A stretch of 64,000 bases of DNA from Adenophora triphylla var. japonica (taxonomy: Eukaryota > Streptophyta > Magnoliopsida > Asterales > Campanulaceae), in assembly GCA_022495995.1 (NCBI GenBank), contig JAFEMH010002079.1:1-64000 (forward strand). The letters are read 5' to 3'. The notes under the pieces were generated by a model, which did not search any database, was not told the DNA's origin, and saw nothing but the letters and a program-made list of their open reading frames with translations. Numbering within the stretch: the first letter of the stretch is position 1; each line of letters starts with the position of its first letter. A program made the position numbers and the translations under genes. This document shows positions 46,412 to 59,671 of this stretch, in pieces.

Positions 46412-47456
46412 ATGGCTGGAAATCAAAGAAGAAACAATTTAGGCAAGTCACATGTTGGTTCTTCCTCCCCCAACAACGATTTTGAATATCAAAATTCAAA
46501 TATCCAACAAGGTGAGGAAGAAGAAGCTATTGAAATTGAAAGTGATGGTGCTAGGAGAGGTAGGGGGCCGAGCTACTAGGGGAGGTGGTCGGGGTCGGGG
46601 ACAACGACAACCTCGTAGAGAAAGAGAGTCGCAATCCGATACCTTCGCCATCCATTTCACCAAAAGAAAAATTAATACGGGTGATGATTATAATCTTCGA
46701 GCATTTTGCAACTATTGTTCTACGTCTTACTCATTCAAAAGAGGCGGAGGGCATGAGACGCTCAACGGGCATACGGCGTCAAAACCTCCCGAGAAACTTG
46801 GCATTTCCACTACGCAAACTGAATTACAATATCAACAACATAGTTCGGGTTCGGGTGCACAAGGTTCGTCTTCCCCTTCCGTCCTTTTTAAATTTAATAA
46901 GTGGGTTTATAGGGATGAACTAGCCAAATTAGTTTGCTTTAAAGGCCTTCATTTTAATTTTGCGGATGACGATTTTTATGAAAATTTTGTTCGACTTTCT
47001 TTAAATCCCGCCGCCACGAGAGTACCACGTACGAATCTCGTACGTGATATTACTTGAGTGGTGAAAAAAATATAAAAAAGATTTAATTGGTGTTTTATCA
47101 AAATTAGAAAATAAAGTTTCAATTTATGCTGATGGTTGGAGTGATCATTGGCAAAGAAATACTTATTTGGGCGTTACTTGCCATTGGATAGATAATTCAT
47201 GGACTATCAAAAAAAGATTAATTGCTTACAATGATTTTGAACCACCGCATTCCGCGAAAAATATTTGTGCAAAATTATTTGAGATTTTTATGGAGTATGG
47301 TATTTTAAATAAAATATTTACTATTTCATTTGACAACGCAAGTGCTAATACGGCTAGTTTACCCGATTTAATTACCGTTTGTCAACCCTCACTTGGGGGT
47401 AAGTTTTTTCATATTAGATGTTTATGTCATATTATTAATTTATGTGTTAGAGATGG
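46412..47456 (+). pseudogene. hAT transposase, 5' part (BED finger and start of catalytic domain)
   Basis: ATG 46,412 opens MAGNQRRNNLGKS, followed by an acidic stretch and a Gly/Arg-rich, AT-hook-like segment reached after a frameshift near 46,565. A BED-like zinc finger follows (CNYCSTSYSFKRGGGHETLNGH), then FNKWVYRDELAKLV. Past an in-frame TGA at 47,055-47,057 and a frameshift, the catalytic domain begins: YADGWSDHWQRNTYLGVTCHW and FTISFDNASANT, with the first acidic residues. It stops at 47,456, where copia-3 is inserted within RDG. Confidence 0.85.
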
Positions 47457-48964
47457 TGTTGGGTATGCATATTTTAACCCTCCTATTTTAGATTAGATTT
47501 GATTGATACCATAACCTCCTGTCTATTTTAAGGACTTTAGGACCCTATATAATGAAGCTTAGACTTCAATTTTTTTAGCTAAGTTCATTTTATAGAATAT
47601 GTTTAAATTAGGCTTGAAGTCTGGCACAAGACTCATTGAATTTGAGGATTGCAGTTCAAGAAGTTTCAACCGCTCTAAAGCAACCGCTCGTGCTGACCGC
47701 CTTGTGGAATTCCTTTGCTGAAACTTCTCCTTTGAACAACTGCAGTGCAACCGCACATGTGAACCGCACATGTGCAGTTCCAATATCTCGACCGCACTCT
47801 GCAACCTCACTGGTGTATTCAACCGCACTTCTTAACCGCATGTATACCAGGATCGCATCCAAAGATTGAAGACTTGAAGTGAACCACATTTGACCGTTGG
47901 AATTCACGTCAGCAATATCAAAAGTCAACCACTAAATCTTATCACGTGATTCAATGTCAGAAAAGATCTGCAAGGATCTTGAAAAGGTGACAGGTGTCCT
48001 AACTACCTTACTTGCAGCTAAAGCCTGATCAGCTTTATCTGCAGCTGCTGTACCAAAGGACAAAAGTGGATATTGTGGATCAATGGGAAAGCACCAGTAC
48101 AGTACTTGATACAGCTGTGTCCAAAGGCTAGTTCCTTGGTGCTTGGGTTTAAATACCCCTAATCTTCATCATTTGAAGATTGCTTGAGAAAATTGAAAGT
48201 GCTGTGTTCATAGAAGCTGAAGCTCTGCCCATAAATTCTAAGTCCTTTGAATCTTCATCTTCAACTTCAAGAAAAATATCCCAGCCCAGAAATCAAGCCT
48301 TAACACCATCAAGAATCATCATGCTCTCCATCTCAAAGATTTAAAGAGCCTTGATCTTGTTCTCACACACACACCTCACTTGTTTAATCACATAGATTAA
48401 TCATTTGAGATACACTGGTTATAGTCTAGGATTTGTTCTTCATAGAAAATATTTTAGATCTGAGTATTACTCATTGTACTTTGTAATCTCTCTCATACTC
48501 AATATAAAATCTAACTCTTAGAAAATCCAATACTAACCATCTTGGTAGTAGACGTAGATCGTTTATCGATTGAATCACTCCAAATATTGTGTTCTTACTT
48601 TACTGCATTTATTATTTCTTGTGCTTATTAATTATCAATCTTTTTTCTCTGTTTGATCTTATTTGTAGTTATCCGTTATTAAGAATTGTGTTTGGAGTTA
48701 AAATTGTCAAAACCTCACTTGTTTGTAAACTGCACTCACCAAAACCGCACTATCAAAACCGCGTTACAAACCGCACCTTAAAACTGCTTTGTATCTTCAA
48801 ATATTCCGCTGTGCATTTTACATCTCTACTTGCAGTTTATTAATAACTGCAAGCGAATTTGTAAGCTTAGAGGTTTAGTTTTAAAAGAGGGCGAAAAATT
48901 TGTAACAGCTATTCACCCCCCCTCTAGCTGTTTTTTACCCTTGTTGCCACCTTTGGGACCAACA
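47457..48964 (+). repeat. copia-3 5' LTR
   Basis: The LTR promoter region reads GGTTTAAATACC at about 48,146, where the 3' LTR has GGTATAAATACC; this copy has lost the TATA match. It carries repeated AACCGC words (47,660-47,850) and a pyrimidine/CA-rich leader. Relative to the 3' LTR it has an extra ~12 bp near 47,825 (CTTCTTAACCGC). Confidence 0.9.
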
Positions 48965-49035
48965 AGTGGTATCAGAGCTTAACACATTTTAAAACCACTG
49001 TTTTTCAAGCTTAACAGCTTGTGTGCCGATTCAAT

Positions 49036-52000
49036 ATGGCAAACTCAAAAACAATGACAACTGTTAACTATTCACACATTCCAATTTTGGACGAAGACCA
49101 CTTTGACATCTGAAAGTGCCGAATGCTTATTCATTTGGAAACTATTGATGAAATATTGGTGGAATGCGTGATCAATGGCCCGTTCGTTCCCATGAAGGCC
49201 AACACAGATCCAGTCACCAGTAGAGATACTCCAGAAGTCAAAAAGCCAAAAGATGAGTGGTCAGATGAAGAGAAGAGATTAGCTGCCTTGGACAGCAAGG
49301 CGAGGCACATCATTTCTGGAACCCTCCCCATTTCAACCCTTCAAAAGGTGATGTATCTCAAAACCGCAAAGCAGATATGGGATGCCATAGAGAGCTGCCT
49401 CGAAGGTGATAAAGAATGCAAGGAGAACAAATTATATGCTGTTGAAAGATCCTACAACAACTTCAACAGAAAATCCAACGAGACCTTGCGTCAAACCTAC
49501 GACCGCTATGTTGAGGTAGTTAATGCTTGTAGATCTCTTGGCAAGACTTTAACTGATAAGAAAATCAATATGACTTTCCTAGCTGCTTTAGGTTCTAGAT
49601 GGGTGAATAAAGTAACCTCTCTAGAAGACTCCAAAGTTTTGAATACTTGGTCATTAAGTAAATTGTATGCAAATCTTAGAGTCTATGAGCTTAAATTAAA
49701 TCATATTGAAGAGATTGAAGGGAAAACCAAATCGCTTTCCATGTTCGTAGTGGAACATGAGGAGAAACCATCCACATCCAATCAAACAGCAGATCCTTCC
49801 ATATCAACCTCATCACTCATCGAGATGGATGATGATGATTTTGCCATGTTTGTGAAAAGATTTCAAAAGTTTAGAAAATCCTCAAAACCTTTCACAAAAT
49901 CATTTTCTAAAGGCAAACTTCCTGCAACTTTTTCTAAGGCTGCAGATACAAAGAAAAAGAGTGATCTAGTTTGCTATAACTATAGAAAACCTGGTCACTT
50001 TACATCTTAGTGTCCACAGCCTAAATATGAATACATGAAAAAGAAAACCTCTCCTGCGAAATTTTCTCGTCGCAAGGGAATGGTTGGTGAGGAGGAAGAG
50101 AATTCCAAGAAATTAGCAACTTGGATTGAAACAGATTCTGATGATGGAAGTGATGAAGAAACCAAAGAGGTTAATCTCTGCTTAGTTGCAGATGCTTCCG
50201 ATGAGTCAGATACTGAGTCAATCGAGTCACTAGATATGGAATATGAAGAGGTTTCTACAAAAATTCCAAATTTTAAATTGGATGGTGATGTCAAACTTAC
50301 TCCCAGTATTAAAATAGGAAATTGTTCGTATTCACGTCCTATTTTTATCCCTACAAATGCTCCACCTTCAAAAGCAATTCCAAAGAAGAAAATTTTGAAA
50401 AAGGTGGTATAAGAAGTTTCTCCCATGGAATATGAAAGGATGTTCAAGGAAGCAGAAATGATGATCCTAAAATTCTCAAATGTTAAGAAAGCTTTAGGAT
50501 TAGCTCATGATGAAATTTTTCAGTACAAGACGGAGAAAACTGTGATAAGGTCTAAAATTTCCAATCTTAAGGGCCAAATCAAAAGTATGACTCCTCTTGC
50601 TGATCAAAACCGTATCCTTGAAACTAAGGTTGCTGCACTTCAGCTTAGGAATGATGACCTGGTTACCCAAATCAACGATCTCCAAAAGATTATTGATGGG
50701 TGACTCAAGTCAAAATCCACCATGGACCAAATTATTGACTCCCAGATAACCAGTGGAATTAAAGAAGGTCTGGGATTTGGATCTGGTGAAGAAGAGAAGT
50801 GTGCATCCTATTGTGAAAAGGATGAGGAAATTTTAAAACTAACTAAAGAAATTCCTAAGGGGAAGCATGCTAATTCTAAGGGTAAAGGTTGCTAACTTCA
50901 GGATCCAAGGAATAAAGGGGGACCTCGTTCTTAATGTTTACATTTCAGGTCCTCTGCTTAATGGCTGGTCACTCCAAGGATAATGAATGGTATCTTGACA
51001 GTGGCTGCTCAAGACATATGACTGGAGATAGATCATTACTAGAAGATGTCATTGAAGCAAGTGGTCCGTCTGTAACCTTTGGTGAAAACAACAAAGGAGA
51101 GACCATTGGATATGGTGTAATAAGGAGAGAAAATCTAACCATTGAGAAGGTTTCTCTTATTGAAGGACTCAAGCACAACCTCCTTTCAATTTCTCAATTC
51201 TGCGACAAAGGAATGCTTTGCAACTTCACGTCATCAAATTGCTTTATCAAAGATAGCATTTCTGGAGTCACCCTACTCTCAGGGATTCGTAAGAGTAATA
51301 TTTACATTATTGATCTAGATTCTGCATGTAGTATTACTAATCTATGTTTTGTAGCTAAAAATGTGAGCGAAAATAGTTGGCTATGGCACAAGAGGTTGAG
51401 CCACTTTAACTTCAAGTATCTAGCAAAGATTGTTAGGGAAAACCTCGTTCGTTGTTTACCCAAAGTGGCTGACCACCATCCTGAGAAATGCAGTGCATGT
51501 CAACTTGGTAAGCAATCCGCGTCGTCTTTCACCAGCAAGACCACTCCATCAACTTCAAGATGCTTACAACTACTTCACATAGATTTGTTTAGACCCGTTA
51601 CCACTGCCAGCATTGGAGGAAGTAGATATAGTTTAGTGGTGGTGGATGATTATTCAAGATATACTTGGGTTGAGATGATGATTTCTAAGGACGATTTCTA
51701 TGACATCTTAACCTCCCTCTTTAGAAGGCTCCAAACTCAGAAAGAAGATGACATCGTTAGTGTTCGATCAGTTAATAGAACATAATTTAAGAACAACGGT
51801 GTTGCTCAGTATTGTGATGACCATGGGATTGATCACAATTTCTCTGCAGCTGGTGTTCCACAACAAAATGGGGTTGTGGAAAGGAAGAATAGGACGTTGA
51901 TTGAGGATGGAAAAACAATGATATCTGAAGCCAAGCTGCCTCAGTATTTCTGGGCTGAAGCAATCAACACTGCGTGCTTCACTCAGAACCACTCCCTCAT

Positions 52001-54213
52001 CAACAAAATCTATAACAAGACTCCATATGAGCTATAGAGAGGAAGAACCCCCAACATCGCTTTCTTCAAAATCTTTGGCTGCAAATGCTTTATCCTCTAC
52101 AACGGAAGAGAAAATAGAGGTAAATTCGGAGCCAAGGCCGATGAAGGTGTTTTTGTTGGGGATGCTAAATATTCAAAAGCTTTTCGTGTTTTTAATAAAA
52201 CTAATTTAAAGATAGATGAGTCTGTCCATGTTACATTTGATGAGCATTCTCTCCTTGAGCCACATTTGGCTCCAAATGTTGCTGATGATTTTGCTGAGCA
52301 TAATGAAACAGGTAAACCATCTAGAAATGCACCTGAACCTCAATCGCAAAATTCAGCACCCTCAACTGAAATTCCCTCAAACCGCACATTTGAAACCGCA
52401 CCTGAAGTTTCCACTCCAGATGTAACTCCAAGGGAAGAAGATGTTGAAAATTCCCCCATCCAGCTTATTGAACCTCTTCATCAACTTACCTTCCATGACT
52501 TCGCTGAAGGATCAAACGATGTTCCAATTGAAGATCTTCAGCAAACCTCAGTACAACCAGACTTACCCCCGGAGGTTCATGAAGTCAGCAGTCACCCTCT
52601 CTCTAATGTGATTGGTGATCTGTTTTCCGGTTCAAACAAGGAGATCGAACTATGATGAGCATACTTCCTTGTTATCTCAAGTTGAACCCAAGAAGATTGA
52701 TGAAGCACTCCAAGATTCCAGCTGGGTAATTGCTATGCAAGAAGAACTCAACCAGTTTGAAAGATGCAAGGTCTGGACTTTGGTGCCTAGACCTCAGGAT
52801 CATGGAGTGATAGGAACTAAGTGGGTGTTTAGGAATAAGATGGACGAGAATGGAAGCATCACAAGGAATAAAGCAAGGTTGGTTGCACAAGGATATAGGC
52901 AAGAAGAAGGAATCGATTATGATGAAACCTTTGCTCCAATTGCAAGATTGGAAGCCATCAGAATCTTCTTAGCCTACGCCTCTTTCAAGCATTTCAAGTT
53001 ATATCAAATGGACGTGAAGAGTGGTTTCCTCAAAGGTGAACTGCAAGAGACTGTGTATGTTGCCCAACCGCCTGGATTTAAAGACTCCAAATTTCCAAAT
53101 CATGTCTACAAACTCCAGAAGGCTTTGTATTGACTTAAGCAAGCTCCAAGAGCATGGTATGAGACTCTTTCTAAATTTTTACTAGAAAAAGGATTTAAAC
53201 GCGGTAAAATCGATACAACTCTTTTTATTGCCAAATACAATGATCATACTTTACTTGTTCAAATATATGTTGATGATATCATTTTTGGTTCTACTAATGA
53301 GTTACTTTGTAAGCGTTTTGAGAAGCTAATGAAAAGAAAGTTTGAGATGAGCATGATGGGAGAATTAACATTCTTCCTCGGGCTTCAAATCAAGCAATAC
53401 GAAGAAGGTATTTTCCTCAGTCAAGCCAAATACACCAAGGAGTTGATAAAGAAGTTTGGATTAGAAAATGCTAAAGCATATGATACTCCTATGGCCACCG
53501 ACAATAAGCTAGATAAAGATCTAAAAGGTAAGAAGGTTGATCAAACCCTATATCGAGGTATGATTGGCTCATTACTTTATTTAACTGCTAGTAGGCCCGA
53601 TATCATGTTTAGTGTCTGTGTATGTGCACGCTATCAAGCAGATCCTAGAGAAGCACATTTAATTGCAGTCAAGCGTATAATCCTCTATTTATCTGGAACC
53701 ACTAACCTTGGACTTTGGTATTCCAAAGATTCGAACTTCGATCTTGTAGGTTATTCAGATGCAGATTATGCAGCTTGTACTTTTGACAGGAAAAGCACTA
53801 GTGGAACTTGTCATTTCCTCGGAAATAGACTAGTTGCTTGGGCCAGCAAGAAGCAAGCTTCAGTTTTAGTGTCAACCACAGAGGCTGAGTATATTGTATG
53901 GAAGTTGTTCAGCCGCCAAATCCTTTGGATGAAGTGGAAACGGTTGGTGGACTATGGAATTGAAGAAGGAAATTGCCCTATCATGTGTGACAACACTTCA
54001 ACAATTTCAGTCTCCAACAACCCTGTCATGCATTCCAAGACCAAGCATATAGATATCAAGTATCATTTAATCAAAGATCATGTGGAGAAGAGGAATATCC
54101 ATTTAGAGTATGTGGGGACAGACAACCAGATTGCTGATATCCTCACCTAAGCTCTAGACTCCAAGAGGTTTTCTTTTCTTAGAGGAGAAATGGGTATGCT
54201 TGAACTTAAATGA
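49036..54213 (+). pseudogene. copia-3 gag-pol, several stops and frameshifts
   Basis: Gag starts at ATG 49,036 and has TGA at 49,111. Motifs include IWDAIESCLEGD and RQTYDRYVEVVNAC. The zinc knuckle reads CYNYRKPGHFTS-stop-C, so its second Cys and a Lys codon are lost (TAG 50,008). Further in-frame stops lie at 50,410 and 50,701, with a coiled coil between. Protease has WYLDSGCSRHMTG near 50,988. Integrase has LLHIDLF, then a mutated RSVNRT-stop where SDNGTEF is usual, then QQNGVVERKNRT. RT (after a frameshift before 52,640) has [10 protein letters not shown] and YVDDIIFGS, with TGA at 53,131 in YGLKQ. RNase H has YSDADYAACTFDRKSTSGTC and TTEAEYI. TAA occurs at 54,148 and the final stop at 54,211-54,213. 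Catalytic loss in integrase means it cannot mobilise itself. Confidence 0.9.
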
Positions 54214-54863
54214 TTCCATTCCTTTTATTTGATAACTTGTGTGTTGAGTTTAGGTTGAAATTCTTGTTGAGGATTCAAACCTCACCCTGTTGAAACCGCG
54301 TGTATTAAACCGCATGTAGTCAACCGCTTGCAGCCAACCGCCAATGCCAAACCGCTTGCTGCAGCGCTGAACGAATGGATCTCAACCGCATTTCAACTTA
54401 AAGTATTTTTGTTATCTCGTATTTAAAAAAAAAACTGTTCATCTTTTATCTTACATGTTTGACACGTGGATCAGGTATATTCTCCTTATTTATTTTCCAG
54501 TCCTTATTTTTGGCATAAGGGTATTTTTGCAAATGTTTTCCCACGAAATTTTAAAATTTAAATGCATTTAATGCAAAGGGAATATTGGCATTAATTGGCA
54601 TTCATGGCAGCCGTCATTGGCTGATGTGTTGAAGTTGAAAGGGTGTAACCTTTGTAATGATTCACCCTGTGGGAAATTGAAACTGTCCCTTCAGCTGCCT
54701 AACCCCCAAACTTGCCTATAAATAGAAGACATCCCTTACCATTTCAACCTTTTCCAACTGTCTTCTCTCTGACTCTCGTACCTTCAAGTGTCAGTTTTCT
54801 ACCAAACTCATTCTCTCTCTCCTCTTAAACCTTCATAAAAACTTTACGTTTTTGAAATCTTCA
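54214..54863 (+). promoter_or_regulatory. Internal promoter and 5'UTR of copia-3 ORF3
   Basis: Between the pol stop and the ORF3 ATG lies a cluster of AACCGC words (54,290-54,400), then CCTATAAATAGAAG with a TATA box at 54,717-54,725. A pyrimidine-rich leader (TCTTCTCTCTGACTCTC, 54,764-54,830) leads to ATG 54,864. This arrangement is that of a plant Pol II promoter with the TATA about 140 nt upstream of the start codon. Transcription is inferred, not shown. Confidence 0.6.
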
Positions 54864-57800
54864 ATGGCACCAAAGAAGCCTATCTTCGACATGGTATGAT
54901 TTCTACACTTCATCTCTCTACTTTTCTGCAAATCATCCATTAGAACTGCCATTGTTAAACCTTGAAGGTTTAGAAGCACATAAACTGATTTTTGTTCATA
55001 TCTACCTCGTTTGTTTATCATTTTGAATGAGATCAGTTGGGTTTTGATCGGATTCTTGCCTAGATTAACTTTATGTACTTTATTTCATGATCAACACATG
55101 TTTTGAACACTGATTTTGCAAATCTCAGTTTTCATTTTTGAAAACCCACTTTCGTGTTCTTGTCAATTTCGTAATGATTCTGAACAAAGTATGTATTTTT
55201 ATTGTTATATTGTTGATCTACTACTCAATGTAAACATTTTGACATATTATTTGTTGATTTTGGTTAACATTTGATAATTCTCTGTTCTTCTTGTTCATTC
55301 ATATTCTTCGTGTTCTTCATGCCTTCAAATCAACTGTTCATCTCCTTTTTCAAAAATCTCTTATGTTTTAGATTTCCTTGATTTTCAATCTTGTTTTTCA
55401 TACTTAGAAATTTTTCTGAAAATTTTTGGATTTGTTGCTTGCACCTGAACCGCTTCACTTTCATCTGCATGTTCAGTGTTTGAAACCGCGTATTTGCAAC
55501 TGCTTATAATTTGTGTTTCAACCGCATGTGCATTCTAATTATAAACCGCATGTTGGTAAACAACATACATTTTTCCTTTGCAACCGCATGCTTGAATTTA
55601 CTTAAGTATTACTAAGTATATAGGCTGGACACCATAACCTTCCCCTCCAAAACACTACTTGCATGTGTGGGATAATTTTGGATTACAATGCCACGTACTA
55701 GTAAATATACTTTTGTATTTTCTCATTTATTTCCTTGCCTTGTGTTCACAGTTTCCTTGGGGTTTGAAAATCTTCATTTTTCAAAACCGCTCTATTGCCA
55801 ACTGCATGAGTGCTCAAACCGCTTGTAAACTGTGAATCTAAATAAGATCTAACTTGTTTGTTTTTCCTTTGTAGGATTCTGAATATTTTCATCCAGGTTG
55901 GGAAATCAATGAACCTGAGTTGAAATCAGATGCTCTAGGCAGAGAGATGATTAGGAAGATGGATGCTTCTGGGATTCTTCCACTTTTCAACAAGAAGCAA
56001 TCCTATACAATTCCTCTGTTCGTGGACCAGTTCTATGCAACCGCAGTGGCAGGCAAACGTACTCTATCCGATGGGAAGAAGATTAACTGCTTGATTGGCA
56101 AAGTTGAAGGATTTGATATCTCTATTGACTACCTTGATATTCGAAGCACCTTCGAATTCAATGTTTCTGGTGCTCCCCTTGAAGTCTCTCAAGAAGTGAT
56201 GGATGCAACCGCTTCAACCACTGTTGCTCTTTCTTCGATGACTGGATATTACAAGAAGAAGCCCAGAAGAGCATTTGGTGAGCTGATGAGCCACCTGTGT
56301 TATTTAGTAGGGAAGTCTGTATGTGGTAAAACTGGAAACCAAAACAACTTCACCTCACAACAATGGATGTATTGCTGTGCTGTTTACAACGGAATTAAGC
56401 TCCATTGGCCCAGAATTCTTATGAGGGAGCTTTCCAACAGCATAGACACCTACCAATCAAGGACAAAGGATCAAGATGCTAGGTGGCGACCCTTCTGCAG
56501 GCTGTTAACTGCCATTTTTGAAAATTACCAACACTTGGAGGATTTGAGAACCTCCACTCATGAATTGTCTGTCCACTGGGGAAATTAGGAATCCTTAGGG
56601 CTCAGGGCTGGTCATAACTTCAGATTTTCCTTTGGAAATGATGATTACAAGACCCTTTATGATGCTGATACTTATCAGTCCAAGGAACACTATATGGAGA
56701 TGACCCCTAAAACCGCAGTCAAGGGTCTGGGCAAAGCCATAAAAAAAGCATCAAGGAATAGGAAGGCCGCCGAACCGCCCTTTCCCAAGAAGGATCCAAC
56801 CGAACCAGCTGACAAATTAACCGCATGCAGCCATGGCTGGCACAAGCAGGAAAGGCAAAGAGAAAATGACCCTAGCTGATGAAGCTGAAGAAGAAGAAGA
56901 TGCAACCATTCCTCCCTTGGTTGCAAGAGCCAAGAAGGCCAAGCAAACACAAGCAGATTTGGCTAAGTTGTCTGATGAAGACTTGACAGCTTTCTACAAG
57001 GCAGAGATTGCAAGGATTGAAAAGGAAGCTGCTGAGAAAAGGGCTGCCTAAGGAAAGTCAACGAAAGCTGAACCCCAACTGCATCCACCTTCCTCTCAAC
57101 CGCAGCCAACTATCCAACCGCCTACATCTCAACCGCCTCCAACCTAAACTCTTAACCAAACACCACCTCAATCCCCTATCCAATCTCACCACTCCTCACC
57201 AGCCAAATCACCCTCACCTAGACCGCCTTCCCCTTCTCAACCGCTCCGAGCTGCAACCGCTTATGGGGAGAATCCCAAGCCAAAGAGGTTCAAACAAATA
57301 GCCAAGAAGAAAACTCCTACCAAGGGCCCAAAACGTTTTCTTCACAGAGTTGCTCATCAACCTCCTTCTCCATCTCCATCCCCATCTCCTTCTCCTTCAC
57401 ATTCACCTTCACCTTCCAACTCTCACTCCAATTCCCCTTCTGTTCAATATTCCTTAGGCCCTGCATTTTCCACGTGGACATCCAAGCCATCTGTGGGCCT
57501 AGCAATTTCCATGTCTCAGAACAGAACCCCAACTCCTTCAACTCCTAATTCAAACTGGTCCAACTCTCCTCAACTCTCTAACCGCGCTTAATCACCACAT
57601 CTCTCTGACCGCAACCCTGCTCCAACCATTTCAAACCGTAATAGAACCCCTACACCTTCACCACATCAATCCCCCATTCATTCCAAAACTCCTACTCCTC
57701 ATAACTCACCTCTTCCACAACAAACACCTCCTCTTGACCTTCATGATTCTCACACCAGTTCCTTCTCTAACTCAAACCCCATCACTTCAAACATTCCAAC

Positions 57801-59004
57801 CACCAATATTCCACCTCCTCCAACCACTCCTCTGTCAACCGCACCTACTACCTTACCCCAAACACTTCCCATTCCTCCCTCAACCGCTTCACTATACACC
57901 ATCCCAGCTAACCGCATTTTCCAAACCCTTCTTACCCAATTACCTCAAACTACCCTTCCCACTCAAACTCCTCCCCTAGTTCAAACCGCTCCTACCACTG
58001 AATCTCAACCGCCTCCCTCCTTTACTCATATCCCCTCCACTTTAACCGCCCCTCCTTCTGACTACTGCCAAATCCTCTCTACCCTTCAACTAATCCAATC
58101 CCAACTCATTATTAACCAAGACCATATGCTGAAACTTACTGAATCCAACCATGCCTTGGCTAACTCCAACTCCTCTCTTGAAGCTTCCAACCGCTCCCTT
58201 CATGCCAAAGTGGACTCTCAAACCACTGAAATGGCCATTTTAAAAGCCCAATTGATTGATGCCATTAAGGGGGAGAGAAGTTCCACTGACCAAACCGCTG
58301 AAGCTGTTAAAACCGCAGCTGAAGCATGCTTTCAGGGTTTCAAATTAGATCTGGCGAATGGAGTTCTCAAAGCACTGGGTGATGCAGTTTCAAAATCTCA
58401 GCTTCATGAAATGCTCACTCAGCTATCAGATGCCTTTGTCACTTCCACCAACACTGCTCTTGAAACCTTCATGAAAATAGTTTCTAATACTCAACCGCAG
58501 CAACCAGTCCCAATCCAAACTGCCCTTGATGCCATGGAATTAAAAATCCTTTCTGAGTTGGACTCCCTCAAAGCAAGCATCAATGTTAACTTAAACATTG
58601 TGGAAGGCAGTCTCAAGGCTCAGGTGAAGACCCTTGATGAAGAGGTCAGTTTCAGGTTTGAAAACCTAAAGGCAGGTTTCAACTCCAAGCTGGAAAATTC
58701 AATCAATGAGTTGAAATCCTCCCTAAAGGTAACAGTTGATGTTGAGCCAATCAAAGAAGCCATCTCAACTCAGACTGCTGCAATTCAGGGGGAGATCCAT
58801 ACCTTCTATAACACTCTCAACTCCTCCATTGAGCTATATTTTGATGAGATTAAAGAGAGTGTTGCTGCAAATACCAGAACTGTTGATGCAATCAATTCAA
58901 CCGCAGCTCAATCTATAACAGCACTCAGGGCAGTAGAGACAACCCTTGGAAGATCTAATGAAGAGGTCAGAGCTTTAAGAATAATGAAGAGGTCACAGCT
59001 TTAA
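54864..59004 (+). pseudogene. copia-3 ORF3: spliced accessory protein with Pro-rich middle and coiled-coil C-terminus
   Basis: Exon 1 (54,864-54,893) encodes MAPKKPIFDM and ends before GTATGATT. Exon 2 starts after TTTGTAG at 55,875 with DSEYFHPGWEINEPEL, phase 0 on both sides. A globular N-terminal part to about 56,690 (FVDQFYATAVAGKRT, QQWMYCCAVYNGIKLHWPRIL) resembles the 'putative plant transposon protein' domains of plant retroelements. It is followed by Lys-rich, Glu-rich (AEEEEDATIPP) and long Pro/Ser/Thr/Gln-rich segments (57,060-58,060). A coiled coil/helical C-terminus (58,100-58,990; MLKLTESNHALANSNSSLEA) ends it, giving about 1,050 residues overall. Defects are a TAG at 56,586, a frameshift near 56,830, TAA near 57,049, 57,145 and 57,588, and a 26-bp duplication at the end. 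It resembles Sirevirus env-like ORFs in position; I see no clear membrane segment, so an envelope role is not supported. Confidence 0.75.
55582..55741 (+). repeat. Intron-like ~160-bp module shared with the MULE (36,075-36,232)
   Basis: Both copies start AACCGCATG, continue AAGTATTACT.AGTATATAGG, share GATTACAATGCCACGTACTA, and end TTTATTTCCTTGCCTT. This copy lies inside the ORF3 intron; the MULE copy lies just before the PMD start and ends at a TTATAG acceptor. The conserved branchpoint-like and pyrimidine features suggest an intron 3' region. Confidence 0.8.
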
Positions 59005-59671
59005 GAAGAACCCTCCGTGGCGAAAGCTCAGCATTCAGACCCTCTGGACCGCAAGTGCCAAACCAAGAGGTCAATCAACCGCGCCATCAGTCTTCTCAAT
59101 AGCCGCATCATCATCACCAATCGCGTCAGTACTAGGACCGCTCATTCATTGTAATCTCTTTCCTTTTTGATGAACTCTTTTTGATATGTTGGACCGCACT
59201 CCTTGTATTTTTGTCCAACTTCTTTTGCTTTTTTTGTAACCTTTGTATTTTGCTTTTCTACCTATGCAACATGTAACTGCAAAGGTAGTAATGAAAAATG
59301 CATCATTGGTTCCAAAACCTTGTTCATATCAAACTGCTTGTTTGTAGAACAATGAAACCTCTTATGGTTTATAACCTCATTCAAATATTTTCTAACTTAA
59401 AATCATATTTTTGAAATGAAGGTTAAACATTCAGTTTAAACCGCACTTTAACCTTAAACTCATATTTTTCAAATGCACTGAATGCTTTTCTATACTTTTC
59501 ATATTGTAAGTTTTTCAATCTTTCAATAGTATAGAAATCTATAGCTTAAGCTAGTGTGTGCATTGACTTGGGACATGAATTACCATGTTAATTCTTATGG
59601 ACATGTTTTTACCAAGTACAATGTTTGCTTTTGCTGTAGTAGGTAATGGCATCAATCAAATAAGGGGAGAT
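59005..59671 (+). other. copia-3 3' untranslated region and polypurine tract
   Basis: After ORF3 the tail continues Gln/His/Pro-rich in a shifted frame to about 59,133, then becomes T-rich noncoding sequence. The polypurine tract AAGGGGAGA directly precedes the 3' LTR start at 59,672. Confidence 0.7.

Noticed and set aside
54864..59004. Retroviral-type envelope gene
   Set aside because: The position fits env-like ORFs, but I see no signal peptide, membrane span or fusion-peptide-like region; the protein is Pro-rich and coiled-coil instead.
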